NCBI GenBank assembly: GCA_003231795.1
Contig: QIJI01000238.1
Span: 1-17,766, forward strand
Length of the DNA stretch: 17,766 nt
Source of the DNA: Gammaproteobacteria bacterium
GTDB taxonomy: Bacteria > Pseudomonadota > Gammaproteobacteria > GCA-001735895
Direction: 5' to 3'
This document shows, one piece after another, positions 14,607-17,766 of the stretch. The stretch's first letter is position 1, and every line of letters starts with the position of its first letter. Under the pieces are notes generated by a model. It ran no database searches and had not been told where the DNA came from. It saw only the letters and a list, made by a program, of their open reading frames with translations. Made by a program: the position numbers and the translations under genes.

Positions 14607-15473
14607 ATGGCTCGTATCAAACCACTTTTCTCGGTACTACTGGCAAGCGTATTACTGAGCTCGATTTCAATTGGTACTGCAGCGCCGAAATCTGATTTAT
14701 GGGATCGCTGGAGTGCGTATGATGCATCCTCAAACGCCATCATCGACCATGGCGTCTGGGATCAGCTAGTGGCTCGATTTATCGTCCGCAACCCGGATGG
14801 TGTCAACCGATTCGCCTACGCCCAGCTTCGCAAACCCGATAAACGACAGTTAACTGAATATATTCAGCAACTGTCCCAGCTCCCCATCAGTCGCTACAAC
14901 CGTGATCAGCAACGGGCTTACTGGATTAATCTCTACAATGCACTAACCATTGCGGTAGTGCTTGAAAAATACCCGGTAAAAAGCATTCGAGATATTTCAT
15001 CGGGATTTTTATCTTCCGGGCCCTGGGATAAGAAGGTAATCACAGTTGAAGCCGAAGCACTCACCTTGAACGATATCGAACATCGCATACTGCGGCCCAT
15101 CTGGCAGGATCCGCGCATCCACTATGCGCTCAACTGTGCCTCGATCGGCTGCCCCAACCTGCAGCCGCAGGCATTTACCGGAAGTAACTCAGATATCCTG
15201 CTAGAGCAATCCGCGATCGAATTTATTAATCACCCACGAGCAGCACAGGTGGTGGCCGGCAAGCTCCAGGTGTCCAGCATTTACGTCTGGTTCATCGAAG
15301 ATTTTGGTGACAGCGACGAAGGTGTAATCTCCCACCTGAAACAATATGCCAACGACGATCTGAAGCTGGCTTTAAATGACATCGATGAGATCGACAACGA
15401 CGCATATGACTGGAACATTAACTCCGCTAGCAAGCCTGAAATCAAAAAATTGACTCGTCAGCGTGGCAGTTGA
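14607..15473 (+). CDS. DUF547 domain secreted protein
   Basis: Protein of 288 residues with a signal peptide (about 1-26, hydrophobic core LLASVLLSSISIG, small residues before the cut), so periplasmic. The DUF547 domain spans about 60-235. RAYWINLYNALTIAVV at 103-118 and IHYALNCASIGCP at 171-183 (Cys177, Cys182) are its hallmarks. The family has been related to papain-like/transglutaminase folds in plant and bacterial proteins, but I know of no established activity. The 87 bases after DUF1631 hold no obvious terminator. No strong Shine-Dalgarno sequence precedes the ATG at 14607, though the following signal peptide supports it. The last 11 bases overlap the GTG start of the GT-C glycosyltransferase, so the two are probably coupled. 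The charged C-terminal tail is Lys/Arg-rich. Confidence 0.85.
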   Translation: MARIKPLFSVLLASVLLSSISIGTAAPKSDLWDRWSAYDASSNAIIDHGVWDQLVARFIVRNPDGVNRFAYAQLRKPDKRQLTEYIQQLSQLPISRYNRDQQRAYWINLYNALTIAVVLEKYPVKSIRDISSGFLSSGPWDKKVITVEAEALTLNDIEHRILRPIWQDPRIHYALNCASIGCPNLQPQAFTGSNSDILLEQSAIEFINHPRAAQVVAGKLQVSSIYVWFIEDFGDSDEGVISHLKQYANDDLKLALNDIDEIDNDAYDWNINSASKPEIKKLTRQRGS

Positions 15474-16863
15474 GGTAGCTGACTACTCATCTCCAAAACC
15501 CATGGCTCTTATGCTGGGCCTGGGTACCGCGCTGGTCCTGGTACAACTTCTGGTTCAACTACTATCGGAGCGCTTTGCATTCGACGCCGACTTTGCCAGC
15601 ACCGCTCTATTCGGATTCGTTGCGATACAGATATTTGCCGGCATCATTTATCTGATATCAGTCAGGTCGCTGCCAGTTGTCGAAACCAGCCAGCGAATGT
15701 TAGTACTAGTGATTGCGCTGGGTCTGGCAATGCGATTGCTACTGTTTGGATCGACGCCGATTCTGGAAGTCGATTATTATCGCTACCTCTGGGATGGCGC
15801 GGCAGTCGCCAATGGGTTTAATCCTTACCTGCTCGCACCTTTAGAGGTGCCCGGGTCGAGCCTGAACATTTTATCGCAGCAGGCAGCGGTGGTTTTTGAT
15901 CGTATTAACTACCCGGAGTTACGCACCATCTACCCGCCCTTGACCCAGGGGTTTTTTGCGCTGGCCTACTGGTTTGATAGCTGGAGTCTGGATGCCTGGA
16001 GACTGGTTCTGCTGGTGGCTGATTGCATCGGCTTTGCGTTGATTTTACGGGTGTTGAAAAGCCTGCAAAAACCGGCGATATGGGGCCTGATCTACTGGTG
16101 GAATCCGTTATTGCTGCAACAGACCTACAATGCCGCGCACATGGATGTATTGCTGGTGGCGCCACTGGTCGCGACAGTATGGTTGTTGCTACATCATCGT
16201 CATCTACTGGCTTCGCTAACCCTGGGTCTGGCCGCCGGTATCAAGCTATGGCCCCTGCTTCTATTGCCTTTTACACTGCGGCCCCTGCTTTCGCGACCCG
16301 GCCATTTATTATTTACGCTGGGTTTAACAGCCACCTTGTTAACATTGCTGGTAGCGCCGCTGATTTACTTCGGACTGGGTGAGAATTCGGGACTGGGCGC
16401 GTTCGCCCAGCAGTGGCAACGCAACAGCGCCATATTTCCGCTAATCCAATCAATCTCGGGTACATTCACGGACAATGCAGCGCTCCTGTCCAGACTATTA
16501 ATTGCAGCGATTTTACTGGGTACCACTCTTTGCCTTAACTGGAAAGCGGAAGATCGCCCCGAAAGGTTGATCAGAAATATGCTGATCGTGGTTGCGCTTC
16601 TGTTTTTGCTCAGCCCGGCACAATTTCCCTGGTATAGCATCTGGTTCTTACCACTACTGTGTTTCCAGCGTAACTACGCCTTGCTGCTTTTAACTGTATT
16701 AATGCCGCTTTATTACCTGAAGTTTTACTTCGTTGATCAGGGCACAACGGAAATTTTCGATACCACGATTGTCTGGTTGCAATACCTGCCGGTTCTGATC
16801 TTGCTGGCGCTACCCTATCTACCAAAATTTGGTCTCACAGGCTGGCAAACGAAACAGACCTGA
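15463..16863 (+). CDS. Polytopic GT-C/GT87-like glycosyltransferase
   Basis: Integral membrane protein of up to 466 residues with roughly ten or more hydrophobic segments, the outline of GT-C glycosyltransferases (GT87/DUF2029 mannosyltransferase-like), which use polyprenyl-phosphate sugars. The first extracytoplasmic loop carries EVDYYRYLWDGAAVANGFNP at 102-121. The acidic residue Asp104 lies where such enzymes keep their catalytic acid, and the DG..ANG.NPY pattern is typical of the group. The GTG start at 15463 overlaps the DUF547 gene by 11 bases; an alternative ATG at 15502 (residue 14) removes a polar tail, and neither has a clear ribosome binding site. The GT2 gene begins 2 bases after its stop. 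The neighbouring GT2 enzyme is the likely maker of its lipid-linked donor. Sugar and acceptor are unknown. Confidence 0.75.
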   Translation: MAVEVADYSSPKPMALMLGLGTALVLVQLLVQLLSERFAFDADFASTALFGFVAIQIFAGIIYLISVRSLPVVETSQRMLVLVIALGLAMRLLLFGSTPILEVDYYRYLWDGAAVANGFNPYLLAPLEVPGSSLNILSQQAAVVFDRINYPELRTIYPPLTQGFFALAYWFDSWSLDAWRLVLLVADCIGFALILRVLKSLQKPAIWGLIYWWNPLLLQQTYNAAHMDVLLVAPLVATVWLLLHHRHLLASLTLGLAAGIKLWPLLLLPFTLRPLLSRPGHLLFTLGLTATLLTLLVAPLIYFGLGENSGLGAFAQQWQRNSAIFPLIQSISGTFTDNAALLSRLLIAAILLGTTLCLNWKAEDRPERLIRNMLIVVALLFLLSPAQFPWYSIWFLPLLCFQRNYALLLLTVLMPLYYLKFYFVDQGTTEIFDTTIVWLQYLPVLILLALPYLPKFGLTGWQTKQT

Positions 16864-16865
16864 TT

Positions 16866-17600
16866 ATGTATAGAGGCCATAAAATATGCGCTCTGTTACC
16901 GGCGCGCAACGAAGCACCGGCTGTTGCACAAGTTATTGACGATCTCGTGCAACTCGGGATTTTTGATCAAATTGTAGTCTGTGATAACGCATCGACTGAT
17001 CAGACTGCTGCACTGGCGGCGAGCAGCGGGGCAAAAGTGGTATTCCAATCGACCCCTGGATACGGCATCGCCTGTCAAACCGCATTGCAGGCAGTCACCG
17101 ATGCCGACATCGTCGTGTTTGTCGATGCCGACAATTCTCTGGTCATATCCGAATCACTTAATTTACTCGACGCAATCGTTGACGGCAGCGATCTGGCCAT
17201 CGGTGTGCGTGTCAAACAATGGCGCGAAAAAGGCTCGATGACCTGGCCTCAGCTTTTCGGTAACTGGATTGCGGGTCATCTGATACGAATCATCTGGTCA
17301 TACCCGGTTTCGGATCTCGGACCTTTTCGCGCTATCCGATTTAAAGCGCTTCGACGACTGGATATGCAAGACCAGCGATTTGGCTGGACCGTCGAAATGC
17401 AGATTAAAGCGATCCAGGCTCGACTCAATATGATTGAAATTCCGGTCCACTATCGACGCCGTATCGGGCAATCCAAAATTAGTGGCACGATTGGCGGTGT
17501 GTTCAAAGCGGGTTTTGGTATTATCGGCACCATTGTGAAACTGGCCTTCCATAACCCCTTCAACCCGCCTTGCAAAACCACTATGCCGCGCAAACCCTGA
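16866..17600 (+). CDS. GT2 family glycosyltransferase, polyprenyl-phosphate sugar synthase-like
   Basis: Cytoplasmic-face GT-A glycosyltransferase of 244 residues. ALLPARNEAPAV at 9-20 opens the nucleotide-sugar fold, CDNASTDQT at 39-47 follows, and FVDADN at 85-90 holds the metal-binding DxD motif. SDLGPFRAIR and FGWTVEMQIKA come in the acceptor half, and HYRRRIGQSKISGT (about 196-209) is the pattern of dolichol/polyprenyl-phosphate hexose synthases. There is no C-terminal membrane pair, so it is the soluble or peripheral type. The ATG at 16866 comes 2 bases after the stop of the GT-C gene, so the two are translated together. It most likely loads a hexose, perhaps mannose or glucose, onto a polyprenyl phosphate for the GT-C enzyme; the sugar is not decidable from sequence. 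Confidence 0.8.
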   Translation: MYRGHKICALLPARNEAPAVAQVIDDLVQLGIFDQIVVCDNASTDQTAALAASSGAKVVFQSTPGYGIACQTALQAVTDADIVVFVDADNSLVISESLNLLDAIVDGSDLAIGVRVKQWREKGSMTWPQLFGNWIAGHLIRIIWSYPVSDLGPFRAIRFKALRRLDMQDQRFGWTVEMQIKAIQARLNMIEIPVHYRRRIGQSKISGTIGGVFKAGFGIIGTIVKLAFHNPFNPPCKTTMPRKP

Positions 17601-17766
17601 TTGAATTTTCCTGTGCCCTGTTTGAAGCCGCGGGCTCGCTCCGGATCGCGCCCGGGTCCTGTCCGAGGTATTCCTCGAAGCTGATCTGCTTGTGAGCGAA
17701 ATCCTGTGCATGGCGCCTGGAGGTTACGGGCGTGGAAATTCAACTGCAGCAGACGATGGCGAAGCC
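17584..17766 (-). pseudogene. Possible broken or frameshifted minus-strand gene at window edge
   Basis: No intact gene is visible after the GT2 stop. On the minus strand, one frame from the edge reads LRHRLLQLNFHARNLQ with well-formed codons. A different frame then reads RRHAQDFAHKQISFEEYLG and on to a TAG (plus-strand 17581-17583), with high G+C at third positions. The second frame has a TGA at 17742-17740 and no start codon after it. This could be a real gene with a frameshift, or chance. I recognise no family, and it would overlap the GT2 tail. Confidence 0.2.

Overview
The window reads as chromosomal DNA of a free-living, probably marine, gammaproteobacterium. The malate dehydrogenase is the 312-residue enterobacterial/gamma type and keeps E. 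coli residue numbering at its catalytic positions. The other families present (Bax-type glucosaminidase, DUF1631, DUF4389, LysR-regulated glutathione transferase, DUF1800/DUF1501 pair, a DmdA/GcvT-like folate enzyme) fit that group. Base composition looks moderate (about half G+C) and even. I see no rRNA, tRNA, CRISPR array, insertion sequence or phage gene. Taxonomic placement is inference.

Layout, left to right. (1) 18-1873, + strand: a membrane-anchored Bax-like glucosaminidase and a secreted polysaccharide deacetylase overlapping by 4 bases, a likely cell-wall or polysaccharide unit. (2) 1897-2828: two small unrecognised membrane proteins, divergently transcribed. (3) 2925-6646, - strand: malate dehydrogenase (mdh), a class I SAM methyltransferase, a GcvT/DmdA-like folate-dependent enzyme with a TTG start, and an SDR oxidoreductase with a hairpin next to its ribosome binding site. 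(4) 6772-9539, - strand: a DUF1800 Tat lipoprotein followed after 11 bases by a DUF1501 protein that appears to lack an export signal. (5) 9696-11415: a glutathione S-transferase and a LysR-type regulator, divergent, with a three-half-site operator candidate between them. (6) 11426-14519: a DUF4389 membrane protein and a large DUF1631 protein, divergent, separated by 376 bases that hold a near-consensus CRP-type palindrome. (7) 14607-17600, + strand: a DUF547 secreted protein, a polytopic GT-C glycosyltransferase and a GT2 glycosyltransferase, packed as an operon.

How the genes may work together: mdh is central metabolism. The SDR, GcvT-like and methyltransferase genes may handle a one-carbon or methylated substrate that I cannot identify. 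The last operon looks like a lipid-linked sugar route: the GT2 enzyme would make a polyprenyl-phosphate sugar and the GT-C enzyme would use it on the periplasmic side, with DUF547 acting in the periplasm. The most worthwhile leads are the DUF1800/DUF1501 pair with its unequal export signals, the DUF547/GT-C/GT2 operon, and the CRP-like site in front of DUF1631. I did not find a clear, wholly new defence or mobile system.
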